Shown here: in pieces, positions 34,368 to 43,881 of the stretch
How the letters are laid out: each line of letters opens with the position of its first letter
Numbering within the stretch: the stretch's first letter is position 1
DNA from: a virus
IMG/VR virus record: IMGVR_UViG_3300032309_002930
Coordinates: 22,886-86,885 of that record
Direction: 5' to 3' (one strand)
Length of the DNA stretch: 64,000 bases
The notes under the pieces: generated by a model
The model's database searches: none
What the model was told of the DNA's origin: nothing
What the model saw: the letters and a program-made list of their open reading frames with translations, nothing else
Made by a program: the position numbers and the translations under genes

Positions 34368-35528
34368 ATGCATGTTTTAGAAGCATTCGCTACATCTTCT
34401 GGTTTAAAAATATCAAAGCCATATATTTATGATAAATATTATCCTTTAAATTTTGAAAAATATATAATAATTGAAACAAATGATGCGAAATATCAATCTA
34501 GAAACTATGATTATTGGCAAGAAGTAATAAATTTAATTCTACCCAAATTAAGAGAAAACAATATAAATATTTTACAATTTTGTGGGCAAAATGATCCTAG
34601 ATTAATCAATACTTATACTATAGTTGGCTGTACTATTAACCAAAAAGCATATTTAATTAAAAACTCGATAGTTTATATAGGATCTAACTCACTTGGTTTA
34701 CAATTAGCTTCAAATTATAACAAAAAAATTGTAGGTTTATATGGTAATATTTACGCATCTCAAAATAAACCTTATTGGAGTAAAGAAGAAGATTTAACAT
34801 TAATTCAAGCTTTTGATGAAAAATCAAAACCATCATATGCTCCTCAAGAAAATCCAAAAGTTATAAATAATATAAAACCAGATGTTTTAGCTAGAGCAAT
34901 TTTAAATAATTTAAATATAAATTATAATATTAAAACTAAATTTTCTTCTATAGGTTTTGGATATATGAATAAAACAATAGAACTTGTACCAAATATGGTA
35001 GTTAATCCATCTTCTTTTGGCGCACCAAGTATCATCGTAAGAATGGACATCGAATTTAATGAAAACGCTTTACAAGCTCAATTGACACAAAGTAAATGCT
35101 TGATTATAACAAATAAAGTTATTTCAGAAAATTTAATAAAAAATTATAAATCAAACATTACTCAAATAGTTTATAAAATTGAAAAAGAAAATAATCCTTC
35201 ATTTGTGAGTTTTCTTAAAAGTGAAAATATTAGTTTTGTATTAATTTCAGATTTATCAGAAGAAGAAATAAATAATATTAAAATTAATTATATGGATTTA
35301 GGTTTAATATTAAAATTAAATCATAAAAATAAAAATGATTATGATTATAAAAATATAAAATACTATAAAAGTAATCATTTCATATTAAGCAGCAATAAAT
35401 TATACATGAGCGAAGCTGCGGTGGAAAAAGATTTGCCAATCAAAGATTTTGATCAAAACACTCAAGAAATTATAGATACTGATAAATTTTGGAAATACGC
35501 AGATAATTATGCTTTTTTAGTTGACTAG
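34368..35528 (+). CDS. GT9-like glycosyltransferase C-terminal half plus extra domain
   Basis: 386 residues. The first ~150 continue a GT9 (heptosyltransferase) fold: VLEAFATSSGLKISKP, NILQFCGQNDPR, VYIGSNSLGLQLASNYNKK and IVGLYGN are the nucleotide-sugar-binding half. A second part (~200-386) is unrecognised, AT-rich and Asn/Lys-rich. Start at ATG 34368 is 7 nt after the previous stop, in a TA-repeat (ATATATATATG), and in a different frame. Either a separate subunit pairing with the previous protein or the product of gene fission. Confidence 0.65.
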   Translation: MHVLEAFATSSGLKISKPYIYDKYYPLNFEKYIIIETNDAKYQSRNYDYWQEVINLILPKLRENNINILQFCGQNDPRLINTYTIVGCTINQKAYLIKNSIVYIGSNSLGLQLASNYNKKIVGLYGNIYASQNKPYWSKEEDLTLIQAFDEKSKPSYAPQENPKVINNIKPDVLARAILNNLNINYNIKTKFSSIGFGYMNKTIELVPNMVVNPSSFGAPSIIVRMDIEFNENALQAQLTQSKCLIITNKVISENLIKNYKSNITQIVYKIEKENNPSFVSFLKSENISFVLISDLSEEEINNIKINYMDLGLILKLNHKNKNDYDYKNIKYYKSNHFILSSNKLYMSEAAVEKDLPIKDFDQNTQEIIDTDKFWKYADNYAFLVD

Positions 35529-35549
35529 TTTATATAAATAGATTATCAT
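35521..35549 (+). promoter_or_regulatory. Sigma70-type promoter for the annealing-protein gene
   Basis: TTGACT (35521-35526), 17-nt spacer, TATCAT (35544-35549), 7 nt to ATG 35557; a leaderless mRNA is expected. Confidence 0.8.
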
Positions 35550-35556
35550 ACTAATA

Positions 35557-36363
35557 ATGAGTCCAAAAATTAAACAACAAGATCAAACAGCTTCAATTGG
35601 AAGCTCTGCGCTTTTCGATACCAATATTGCACAGGAATTAAATGAATCATTACTAGAAGTTGTTCCTCCAAAACTTATCACTAGAAATAAATATGGTCTA
35701 ATTGAAGATAAAAATACTAATTATACATATAATGATGATGGAACTATTAATTGGCGCAAAATGGTTAAACAAGAATATCTTGTACCAAATAGACAAAAAA
35801 CTCAAGAGACAGATGTATCTAAATTAGAAGATAAGGATCTACTTATTCTTTTGGGTGGTATTAAAGAACTTGCTCAAATTAGAGGTTATACTAGCGTTGA
35901 ATATAAAGTAGTTGCTGCCAGTGAAAATTATTTCGCTACATCTTGTAAAATTACATGGATTCCTAATTATGAAACCAACGAAAGAGTTATTGAATTTGAA
36001 GCACTTGCAGATGCTACTTTAAATAATACAAAGAGTTTTGCTAGATATTTTTTAGCTGCAATCGCAGAAAATAGAGCATTCGTAAGATGTGTTCGTAATT
36101 TCTTGAAGATTAATATCGTCTCCCAAGAAGAATTGGGAGATGCTAAACTTCTTGAAGAAGCAGTAGCCTCAAATGAGAATCCAACTTCTCCACAAGTTCT
36201 ACTAGAGAAAGTAATGAAAGACAAAGGCGTTTCTTTTGATTATCTTAAAGAAAAATTAATTAAAGAAAAATTTGAAGGCGCAGAGAATCTTAGCACCGTT
36301 CAAGATATACCTAAATCAAAGATATTTGAATTAATTGATAGAATTAAAAAAATTAAAAAATAA
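35557..36363 (+). CDS. Putative recombination / ssDNA-annealing protein
   Basis: 268 residues. The central region (LLGGIKELAQIRGYTSVEYK, VIEFEALADATL, FARYFLAAIAENRAFVRCVR, NFLKINIVSQEEL) has the beta-sheet then 'aeNRAfvRcvR' helix pattern of Rad52/DdrA-like annealing proteins of phages. The N-terminal 50 residues and the C-terminal helical part (KVMKDKGVSFDYLKEKLI) are extra. It is last in the replication block, with its own strong promoter. Convergent with the tail-tip gene, only 6 nt apart, with no hairpin terminator visible between them. Confidence 0.5.
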   Translation: MSPKIKQQDQTASIGSSALFDTNIAQELNESLLEVVPPKLITRNKYGLIEDKNTNYTYNDDGTINWRKMVKQEYLVPNRQKTQETDVSKLEDKDLLILLGGIKELAQIRGYTSVEYKVVAASENYFATSCKITWIPNYETNERVIEFEALADATLNNTKSFARYFLAAIAENRAFVRCVRNFLKINIVSQEELGDAKLLEEAVASNENPTSPQVLLEKVMKDKGVSFDYLKEKLIKEKFEGAENLSTVQDIPKSKIFELIDRIKKIKK

Positions 36364-36369
36364 AATTAT

Positions 36370-39300
36370 TTACGCAAACCAAATTCCACTAGCTCCAGAG
36401 AAACCAAAAACAAAATTTCTATTAGCTAAATTATTTAGTCCAAGAGAAATACTTGATAGCAATAAATTTCCATTACTATTATCAAGTATTCTATTTGTTC
36501 CAGTTGCATAAATAACTAATGATTGATTAGATCTATTTCTTATTTCTATTTCTGCACCATGTATTCCAGTTGGAAGAACTAGTGCACCACCAGCTACAGC
36601 TCCAGTTACTATAACTTTATCAGAATTTATTACTGTGGCAGAGAGTTGTGTTGTATTAGGCGCATTATAAGATTTTATACCTCTTAAAAATTTTCCAGTT
36701 ATTAGAATCGTATTGTCATAATCTTTTCCAAGAGTTGCATTTCCATTTAAATTTAAATTTCCAGAAAGCACATTTATATTATAACCATTAGCTAAAGTTA
36801 AATTACCACTATTAACTGCATTTAAAACAAAAGCATCTGCGGATGTTGTTAAATCTATACCATTACTTGTACCAAAAAGCGGCTCTGGATTTATTTGATC
36901 TAAAAACATTAAATTATTTGCAGCATTTCTATTTTTTGGTGGGGTAGCAGTAGCAGTAAATATAAAATTTTGAGTTATTCCGCTTGGAAGACTTCCATAA
37001 TTAATACTAGCAACAGAAGTAGATGTTCCATAAACAGTTGCACTTCCATTTGCAAAATCCTTACTATAAGAATTAATTAAATTTTGATCAAAATTTGTTC
37101 CAGCGCGAATTGCGAAATATCCACTTTTTACTATTCCTCCACCAACAGTATTTTTAAAACCTTCTTCAGTTAGAAAAACATTACCATTTTGAAATGCTTC
37201 TCTTAATTGTATACCGCTTGCGGCCAAGTTACTTATAAAATTAGCATATGGACTTGAATATTGAAGTTGCATAATTCTATTCAAATTACTTTCAGTTAAA
37301 AATCCAGTTCTAGAAATAGAATTTGTAAAAAATAAATAAAGACTTCCCATGTTAGCTGGAACACTATTTAATATAATTTTAGCATTTCCATTTAAATCTA
37401 TAAATCCATCACTAATTTTAGTTTCATCAAAAGATAATTTTTCATTTTGAAAATTTCCTAAAAGATAACCATCTGTTCTGTCATATTCTGGTGAAGCTAA
37501 TGTTGTTTGAGAGGTATATTTTCCATTTCCATTTCTAATTTTTGCATCAACTGCAAAGAAAAATTTATCTATAACTTTATTTCCTAGTATTGATCTAAGA
37601 TTATCTGAACTATAACCAGTGCTTACTACAAAATCTCCTGCAGTTGCCTCTGGTTCATAATACTGTGTATCAATAAAAGCTTTATCATTCCAATTTCCAG
37701 TACCTAATCTAACTCTAAAAATAAGATCTTTAGCTTTAAGAATTTTTATTACAGGAGCTAGATTTGTTATCGACCATTCATAATCTATTTCATTATCATG
37801 AATTAAATTGTAATTATTTAAATCTGCAAATGTTTTACTATCACTAGATGTTTGATATGATAAATTATTTAATTGCAATAAATTTGTATATTCACTTGCA
37901 TAAATTGAGTTATAGTAAAAACTTCCAGTGACTACCCCAGCAGAATAATAATCTTTTTCATTAACTCCATAAACTCTAAAATAATAGGTCGTGTCATTTA
38001 TTGTTGGAATAGTTCTGCCACTAATAAATGGATTAGTTACAGTTAAATTATCCACAAGATAAATTCCAGATGGAACTGATACGGTTGCACCATTTGAATT
38101 AATATATTGCAATTCATAATCTTGGTTATTAAAATTAGTTCCACTTTTCATGTATACTCTCCAACTAGATGTTTGATAATTAACTGTATCTACTGCTCCA
38201 CTTACTCTATATTGTATATATATATTTTCATTTAAAGCTAAACTTAAACCACTTGGATAACTTGCATCTTTATATACTATTGGAGTTAAAACTGGAGAAT
38301 CACTAAATGTAAATCCAGACTCTACAAATGCATATTTACTTGGATTATATTCCATTGCACTTACGCTAAATCTATTTGGGTCTATTTCGTTTATTGCTAT
38401 TACCCTGTATAATTCAGTTTCTGTATTTAATCCATAACCAACGCCAGTTGTTTGACATGCCCAAATTGCTCCAGTTAATAAATTATAATTAGTGGTATCA
38501 AATACTTTATTGCAATTTATTTTAGTCAATACTTTATCTTCATTATAACCCACTGCAGCTTGTAAAGAGTTTAAATTAAAATATCCAGATTGAATATCAC
38601 TTTTATCATATCCAGTCAAAAAATCACTATAAGCATTACCTGTTACTCTATATCTTGGAGTATAGATTTCTAATTTATAAGTTTGATTTGGAAAATTATC
38701 ATTAAAATATCCAGTTATATTTGAAAACTCTTCGTCTAAAATAAAATTATGTACGCCGCCTACACCAGTGCTTATATTTAAAATTCTACCACCCAAACGA
38801 TTTAAAATCCTATTAGAGTCTTGTATTTTTATTACATCACCTGGTTTTAAATATAAAGAATCATAGCCCGCTACAAAATCTACAATTTCCGTTTCTAATT
38901 GTTCACTAGCTAGTGCCCATTTTCCGAGTCTATAAGCTTGACCACGACTTGTGCATCCAAATGCACCTAATTCAATTTTTCTAATTCCATATTTTCTAAT
39001 ACCCTCTGGATCCTCTACATGTTCTACTACTGGTTTATAAAAATTATTATTATCATTAAATCTAACTACCGCAATAGTATTTCTAGTTTTCTTACTACTA
39101 CTTCCATAGCTAAAATCACCATTTTCAACATTAGAATTAGTAAAAAGAATCATTGGATTTTTTGGCATATCAGCAATTGCAAAAATTGATCCATTTGCAT
39201 AATATGACATTCCCCTGAATATACTAGTAAAATCATTTAGCATACTATAAGCATCAGAAAAATCATTTATTATAGCGTTACAAGTAAATCTTGGTTCTTT

Positions 39301-40587
39301 ATCACCATACCCATCATCAACAATTGTATCACAATATTGAGCAATTTGATATAAACTCCATTTATCAACTTGTTGATTTTTTATATACTTTCCTAAACCA
39401 TACCTTTTATTTGTTAAAAGATCGTAATAACACCAAGCTGGATTATCTGTCCAATACAATCCTACTCCAGATGGATGATAAACATCAGAAAATCGACCAT
39501 CCCAATCTCCAGCGTATGTTTTGCTAATTGGATTATAATTACTTGGAATTTTTACTTTTAATAGTTTAACATCATATGATCTATCTGGAGCATTTGAAAA
39601 ATATTCAGAAGTAAACAAACTTTTAAAAATTGCACATTTTGGATATATATACTCTTCTTGAAAAACTTCTGTTAAAGCATGTACAGTAATGGAATCCCTA
39701 GCGTTTAAAGTTGTACTCTCTTGGCTTCCTCTCTCTATTTCTATTCTCCATCCTAAATGAGATGTATCATTCGAGTCAAAATAATTTGTCAATGCAAATT
39801 CATGTTTTTCTATCATTCCACTTGAAATTTTACCAGTTGTTGTAATATTTTTAGTTAAATTTGGCACAGAAATAATTCCATTTTTTGTTATTTTAGATAC
39901 ATATATAGTATATCCAATAGATCTGTCTCTTGTATCTCCAGCTGTTGTAGACATTTTTACTCTAACGCCACAACCTAAATTATAAGTTACCCTGTCTACA
40001 TTCGGATCATTTTGTTGAAAAAACAAATTTTCAATTTTCATTGAAACAATTAAACTATTTATATTTGTGGTTCTAAAATCATAAACTTTTTTAAAAGTAC
40101 TACCATATCTTAAAATATCTCCAACTGATCTTGTTCTAGATGATTGCGGTAGAGAATTACCACCTATTTGACTAGTTAATCCGACTGCTGTTTTTTGAGT
40201 TCCATAATCTGCTTTAAAATTGATAGATGTAAAATTATATTGTCCAGCAGAATTCAATAATGGAACATTTTTCCAATAAACAGATCTCAAGTATGGATAA
40301 ACTCCTGGATAAGGAATAAAATTAGTATTAGTCCATCCAATATTTCCTACGGTTCCTATATAATTATATTTTCCAGATACTAAGCCTTCTATTGGTCCTT
40401 CTGAAATTAAATCAGTTATTTCTGTTTCTGTTCTTGATAATTTTTTAACTCCATTTATTATTAATCCTTCGGCAGCTTCTACTGGAGTATGAGGATCTGG
40501 AGGCGCTCCAGGAGTACAGCTGTCACCTCCTCCTCCTCCTGCTCCTCGAATTATTTTAGGATATATTTTTTTTATTTCTGTAGGCAT
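36370..40587 (-). CDS. Tail-tip host-specificity protein, lambda J-like
   Basis: 1405 residues. The conserved beginning of J-type tail-hub proteins is present: LSRTETEITDLISEGPIEGL at about residue 50 (the SEGPIEG motif). A Gly-rich N-terminus precedes it. The middle (~400-700) holds the hub domains; the rest contains fibronectin-like and beta-rich repeats, ending in a Gly/Asn-rich receptor-recognition part (FVFGFSGASGIWFA). It forms the tail tip and is the probable receptor-binding protein. Last gene of the tail operon M-L-I-J, starting on the same base where the I-like gene ends. Confidence 0.88.
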   Translation of the reverse strand: MPTEIKKIYPKIIRGAGGGGGDSCTPGAPPDPHTPVEAAEGLIINGVKKLSRTETEITDLISEGPIEGLVSGKYNYIGTVGNIGWTNTNFIPYPGVYPYLRSVYWKNVPLLNSAGQYNFTSINFKADYGTQKTAVGLTSQIGGNSLPQSSRTRSVGDILRYGSTFKKVYDFRTTNINSLIVSMKIENLFFQQNDPNVDRVTYNLGCGVRVKMSTTAGDTRDRSIGYTIYVSKITKNGIISVPNLTKNITTTGKISSGMIEKHEFALTNYFDSNDTSHLGWRIEIERGSQESTTLNARDSITVHALTEVFQEEYIYPKCAIFKSLFTSEYFSNAPDRSYDVKLLKVKIPSNYNPISKTYAGDWDGRFSDVYHPSGVGLYWTDNPAWCYYDLLTNKRYGLGKYIKNQQVDKWSLYQIAQYCDTIVDDGYGDKEPRFTCNAIINDFSDAYSMLNDFTSIFRGMSYYANGSIFAIADMPKNPMILFTNSNVENGDFSYGSSSKKTRNTIAVVRFNDNNNFYKPVVEHVEDPEGIRKYGIRKIELGAFGCTSRGQAYRLGKWALASEQLETEIVDFVAGYDSLYLKPGDVIKIQDSNRILNRLGGRILNISTGVGGVHNFILDEEFSNITGYFNDNFPNQTYKLEIYTPRYRVTGNAYSDFLTGYDKSDIQSGYFNLNSLQAAVGYNEDKVLTKINCNKVFDTTNYNLLTGAIWACQTTGVGYGLNTETELYRVIAINEIDPNRFSVSAMEYNPSKYAFVESGFTFSDSPVLTPIVYKDASYPSGLSLALNENIYIQYRVSGAVDTVNYQTSSWRVYMKSGTNFNNQDYELQYINSNGATVSVPSGIYLVDNLTVTNPFISGRTIPTINDTTYYFRVYGVNEKDYYSAGVVTGSFYYNSIYASEYTNLLQLNNLSYQTSSDSKTFADLNNYNLIHDNEIDYEWSITNLAPVIKILKAKDLIFRVRLGTGNWNDKAFIDTQYYEPEATAGDFVVSTGYSSDNLRSILGNKVIDKFFFAVDAKIRNGNGKYTSQTTLASPEYDRTDGYLLGNFQNEKLSFDETKISDGFIDLNGNAKIILNSVPANMGSLYLFFTNSISRTGFLTESNLNRIMQLQYSSPYANFISNLAASGIQLREAFQNGNVFLTEEGFKNTVGGGIVKSGYFAIRAGTNFDQNLINSYSKDFANGSATVYGTSTSVASINYGSLPSGITQNFIFTATATPPKNRNAANNLMFLDQINPEPLFGTSNGIDLTTSADAFVLNAVNSGNLTLANGYNINVLSGNLNLNGNATLGKDYDNTILITGKFLRGIKSYNAPNTTQLSATVINSDKVIVTGAVAGGALVLPTGIHGAEIEIRNRSNQSLVIYATGTNRILDNSNGNLLLSSISLGLNNLANRNFVFGFSGASGIWFA

Positions 40588-41279
40588 TACGAAGTCCTTG
40601 TTGAAGAATTGTCAACATAATTAGTATTAAATGTAGCGCTTATACTTTTTGATCCGACTAGTACTGTTCCATAACCAATTGGAATTGGACCACCTTCACC
40701 ATTAACATTAGTTGGTCCATCAAAAAGATATGATTTATTTCCTCCAGCCTTACTTTGAGTATTGGGCGAAGCAAATTCTGGAGCAACAAAAGGTGGAGGA
40801 GATGATAAAAGTGATAAAAAACCTGCTGCAGCCAATCCAATACCAGCTACAACTAAACTTGCAGCAAGTGTAAATCCAATAATACCAGTAAGAGCTAATC
40901 CAACTCCAGTGGCGGCTAAAGCTACGCCTGCAATAAGAGCGCCAATTGCTAAAAAATTTCCACCACAACCTTCTAATATTGGAACAATATCGATACTTTG
41001 TAAATCATTATCTTTATAAATAGTAGATAAATTTGAATATACAACTTTTTCAAAATCATTTTTTATATCTTCTTGATTTTTAAAAATTTTAAAATCTTTT
41101 TTATTAATTAATACTCTATATTTTATATTTTCTTTATCTAATTCATATAAATTTTTATACAAAGCATTAGTATTAGCTTCTATTGCTCTTACCGCTTCAC
41201 CTACGCTATTTACAGCTAAAGTCCATTTACTTTTTTTTATTTTTTCTCCTAATATTCCATGTAATTCTATTTCGACCAT
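40587..41279 (-). CDS. Tail assembly protein, lambda I-like
   Basis: 230 residues. The N-terminal ~90 residues form a ubiquitin-like beta-grasp (VEIELHGILGEKIKKSKWTL, VGEAVRAIEANT). A long Gly/Ala-rich hydrophobic segment (FLAIGALIAGVALAATGVG and onward) spans ~110-160. The C-terminal part GGPIPIGYGTVLVGSKSISA is the PF06805 signature. Needed for tail-tip assembly rather than present in the virion in lambda. Overlaps the J-like gene by one base. Confidence 0.88.
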   Translation of the reverse strand: MVEIELHGILGEKIKKSKWTLAVNSVGEAVRAIEANTNALYKNLYELDKENIKYRVLINKKDFKIFKNQEDIKNDFEKVVYSNLSTIYKDNDLQSIDIVPILEGCGGNFLAIGALIAGVALAATGVGLALTGIIGFTLAASLVVAGIGLAAAGFLSLLSSPPPFVAPEFASPNTQSKAGGNKSYLFDGPTNVNGEGGPIPIGYGTVLVGSKSISATFNTNYVDNSSTRTS

Positions 41280-41281
41280 AA

Positions 41282-42409
41282 TTAAGCCTCCTTTGATGTT
41301 GCAGGGAATCCACCAAATGGTAATTCTCCATTTGTGCCATATCTTTTTCTACATCCTTTTAATCTTTTTGAACAAAGATCTGCAAGCCAATAATTACTAT
41401 TAAATGGAGAAAAAGTATTACCGTTAGTTTTAGAAACAAAAAAATATTTAATATCATTAATAACAACATAAACAAATTGACCTTTTGAGTAAGAAACTAC
41501 GGGTGTTTTTGACCATATAACAGGACTTCCAGCGGTGAGAGTTGTTCCACCTAATAAATCTCTTATATCTTCATCCTTATCCGTTGCTATAGGGTTTCCA
41601 GAATTTTTTTGAGAAGAAGAATAAACATTGTTACCGTATTCACATCCATCTCCTCTATAATCTAAAGAACAAGACTCGCTATACATTGTCCTAAGAGGTA
41701 ATTTTAAATTTTCTAAATCTATAATTGAACTTAATTCATATTGGATAATTTCTTTATTTTCTTTTAATTTTCTATCTACATAAAAAATATCATCTGCTAA
41801 AGCTGCATAGCTATCTGGGTCTATAATAAAATTATCATCATTTATAATTCCACCATAACTTTTAAAATTAACTGCATCAAGATATTTTAAAAAAGTTCTT
41901 TTTCTTGTAACTTCTAATCCAATAATATCTCCTATTGATCTAATTGTATTTTTAATTTTTGTAAAGAAAAAATTATAACTTGAATTTTGTATTTCATTTG
42001 TGAATGTTAATTTTGGTTTTGGAAGGGTTCCTCTGGATGCAGTTTCTATTCCATCTAACATGATTGGAAATGGAATATATCTTTTATTTTGCCAAATTAT
42101 TTGTCCAAATGAATTTAAAGATCCTAATGTTGAATTAGAGCTTGAATTTTCTACATTGATATTAAGATTATGAAATCTTAAAACTCCTACTGGATCATCT
42201 GCGGTTGATGAAATGTAACCATTTCCATCATTATAAGGTGAAGTTAAATTATTTTTAAAAGTTAATTCTGCAAGGTCTATATCATCTCTATTAATACCAA
42301 AAGTTCTAAAGTCTAATTCATAAAAAGTTACCAAACTAGTTGGACTAAATAATGAAGCTTCGGAAATAATTTTTTTAGATCCAGCAACAAGATTACTATT
42401 AATACTCAT
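41282..42409 (-). CDS. Minor tail protein, lambda L-like, with Fe-S cysteines
   Basis: 375 residues. The first two thirds are the L-type beta domains (LVTFYELDF, YIPFPIMLDGIETASRG, GLEVTRKRTFLKYLD). The C-terminus has four cysteines: SESCSLDYRGDGCEYG, then LADLCSKRLKGCRKRYG, the pattern of the iron-sulfur domain described in lambda gpL. FGGFPA follows. Part of the tail-tip ring between M and the hub. Overlaps the M-like gene by 4 nt. Confidence 0.88.
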   Translation of the reverse strand: MSINSNLVAGSKKIISEASLFSPTSLVTFYELDFRTFGINRDDIDLAELTFKNNLTSPYNDGNGYISSTADDPVGVLRFHNLNINVENSSSNSTLGSLNSFGQIIWQNKRYIPFPIMLDGIETASRGTLPKPKLTFTNEIQNSSYNFFFTKIKNTIRSIGDIIGLEVTRKRTFLKYLDAVNFKSYGGIINDDNFIIDPDSYAALADDIFYVDRKLKENKEIIQYELSSIIDLENLKLPLRTMYSESCSLDYRGDGCEYGNNVYSSSQKNSGNPIATDKDEDIRDLLGGTTLTAGSPVIWSKTPVVSYSKGQFVYVVINDIKYFFVSKTNGNTFSPFNSNYWLADLCSKRLKGCRKRYGTNGELPFGGFPATSKEA

Positions 42410-42951
42410 ATATTTGAAGTTTCAGAAATTTTTATTGATATATTATAATTATCATAAAAATTATATGACACATTCCACTCTTCACAAACAAATCTTTTTG
42501 GATATAATTGAGAACTGTCAAAATTATAAGGAAATGGCGCATCACAAAAAAATGAATCACTAGCTTTTCTTTTATGCAAAAAATGAGCAATTGCACGGGT
42601 TTCGTTTTTATCTCTACCTTCTAATAATAAATCAAATTTTAAAAGATTATTATTAACTCCATCTGGTGTTCTTTGTTCGTAACCATTACCAAATTTTATA
42701 ACATTTACTGCAGGTTTTATTTGTAATTGAGATGAATAACTTGGGTTCCAAAAAAATTCTGGTCTTGCTAGACCACTATAACTTCTATATCCTCCCCAGT
42801 AAATATTTGAAGTAGAAGAAGTTGGAGTATTATTGGAATTATTATTAACTAAACTATAATAATAATTATTACTAGCTAATACTATATCATTTTTAACATA
42901 TGATATGTTACTCTGATAACCACTTACGCTATATAAAGATAGATCAGCCAT
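42406..42951 (-). CDS. Minor tail protein, lambda M-like
   Basis: 181 residues. An extra N-terminal ~70 residues (Tyr/Ser/Asn-rich, LYSVSGYQSNISYVKNDIVL) looks like a carbohydrate-binding or chitinase-A5-like module. The C-terminal ~110 residues are the M-type core: KPAVNVIKFGNGYEQRTPDG and NNNLLKFDLLLEGRDKNE. The first gene of the M-L-I-J group, driven by GTGTAA boxes. In lambda this ring protein joins the tube to the tip. Confidence 0.88.
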   Translation of the reverse strand: MADLSLYSVSGYQSNISYVKNDIVLASNNYYYSLVNNNSNNTPTSSTSNIYWGGYRSYSGLARPEFFWNPSYSSQLQIKPAVNVIKFGNGYEQRTPDGVNNNLLKFDLLLEGRDKNETRAIAHFLHKRKASDSFFCDAPFPYNFDSSQLYPKRFVCEEWNVSYNFYDNYNISIKISETSNI

Positions 42952-42958
42952 TTTTACC

Positions 42959-42983
42959 TTACACCTTTAGTATTATTACACTT
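42959..42983 (-). promoter_or_regulatory. Two GTGTAA boxes before the M-like tail gene
   Basis: Minus strand: AAGTGTAA at 42983-42976 and GTGTAA at 42964-42959. The second ends 7 nt before the ATG at 42951. The region is divergent with the plus-strand TAGTGTAA at 42988-42995. Confidence 0.5.
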
Positions 42984-42987
42984 AATA

Positions 42988-42995
42988 TAGTGTAA
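42988..42995 (+). promoter_or_regulatory. TAGTGTAA box before tail-like gene 43006
   Basis: TAGTGTAA, then 10 nt (GTATTATACA) to ATG 43006. No Shine-Dalgarno sequence fits between them. Confidence 0.6.
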
Positions 42996-43005
42996 GTATT
43001 ATACA

Positions 43006-43881
43006 ATGTTAGGTAGAATTTCTAAAGAAGAGCAGCGGCTTTTTATAAACTCTAAACAGGTTTTAGGTATTCAGAATTTAAATGTTAACTATGATTTACC
43101 TATAGATGAAGTTAAAAGTTTGGGAATGCAAACGGTTGTTTTTAGTAATACTAGACCAGTAACAGCAGAAATAACAGTAAATAAATTAATGGTGGATCAA
43201 GATAACTTCCTTCCATTTACTGGAGATGTTTTTTTTAGCGGATATGTAGAATATAAAGATAAATATTTTGCTTTTAATTCTGGAATATTAAACAACTATT
43301 CTCTTTCTTGCGGAGTGGGTGAAATACCGTCTTTAAGTCTTGGGTTGACTGTTTTAGGTGATTTTGGTGGAAATATACCGAAGAGTTCTTCTACCGTTAC
43401 CCAAAATGATATTAAGATAATGGATTATGCAGATATTGAAGTTAGTCTTAATGATTTTAAAATTAATCGTTTGCAAAATTTTCAAATAACAATTGATACA
43501 AATAGAAATATATTGTATAATTTAAATAGCTCATATCCATTTCAAATTATATCCAATCCCCCAGTAGTTACTAATATAGATTTTGGAATGAAAATAGATA
43601 ATTATCAAATTAAAAATATTAGGGATCTTTTATGCACATATCAAGTAACTGGCGTGAATATAACTTTTAAGAATTATTGTGATCCAAATGGTAGTTCAGT
43701 TTTATCATTTAATTATAATGAAGCTATTTTTCTAGGAGAAGCATATCAAGCTTCTGTGGATGAATCTGCAATAGTTAATTTAAAATATAAAGCATTTAGC
43801 ACACCAACGCTATCAAAACCTATACCAAGTAAAATTCCAAATTCAGACGCGAGAAATTTAACTAATAATATTAGTTTTTAA
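43006..43881 (+). CDS. Tail-associated virion protein, tube-like family, copy 1
   Basis: 291 residues, beta-rich and with very few charged clusters. It shares with the proteins at 44630 and 45448 the elements IDEVKSLGMQ near the N-terminus (INQVKSLGYY in copy 2) and an 'SG-x-L-x-N/S-Y/F-S-x' strand (FNSGILNNYSLSCGVGEIPS) at ~90-110. The fold suggests tail tube or tail-hub beta-sandwich proteins, but no family match is certain. Encoded opposite to the flanking tail genes. Convergent overlap of 11 nt with the membrane-protein gene at 43871. Confidence 0.6.
   Translation: MLGRISKEEQRLFINSKQVLGIQNLNVNYDLPIDEVKSLGMQTVVFSNTRPVTAEITVNKLMVDQDNFLPFTGDVFFSGYVEYKDKYFAFNSGILNNYSLSCGVGEIPSLSLGLTVLGDFGGNIPKSSSTVTQNDIKIMDYADIEVSLNDFKINRLQNFQITIDTNRNILYNLNSSYPFQIISNPPVVTNIDFGMKIDNYQIKNIRDLLCTYQVTGVNITFKNYCDPNGSSVLSFNYNEAIFLGEAYQASVDESAIVNLKYKAFSTPTLSKPIPSKIPNSDARNLTNNISF

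Noticed and set aside
34361-34368. Simple in-frame stop (amber-like) splitting the GT9 gene
   Set aside because: The two halves are in different frames, so a stop codon alone cannot explain it; an indel or a true gene split is needed.
36340-36380. Bidirectional terminator between the convergent replication and tail-tip genes
   Set aside because: Only A/T-rich sequence without a stable hairpin is present.
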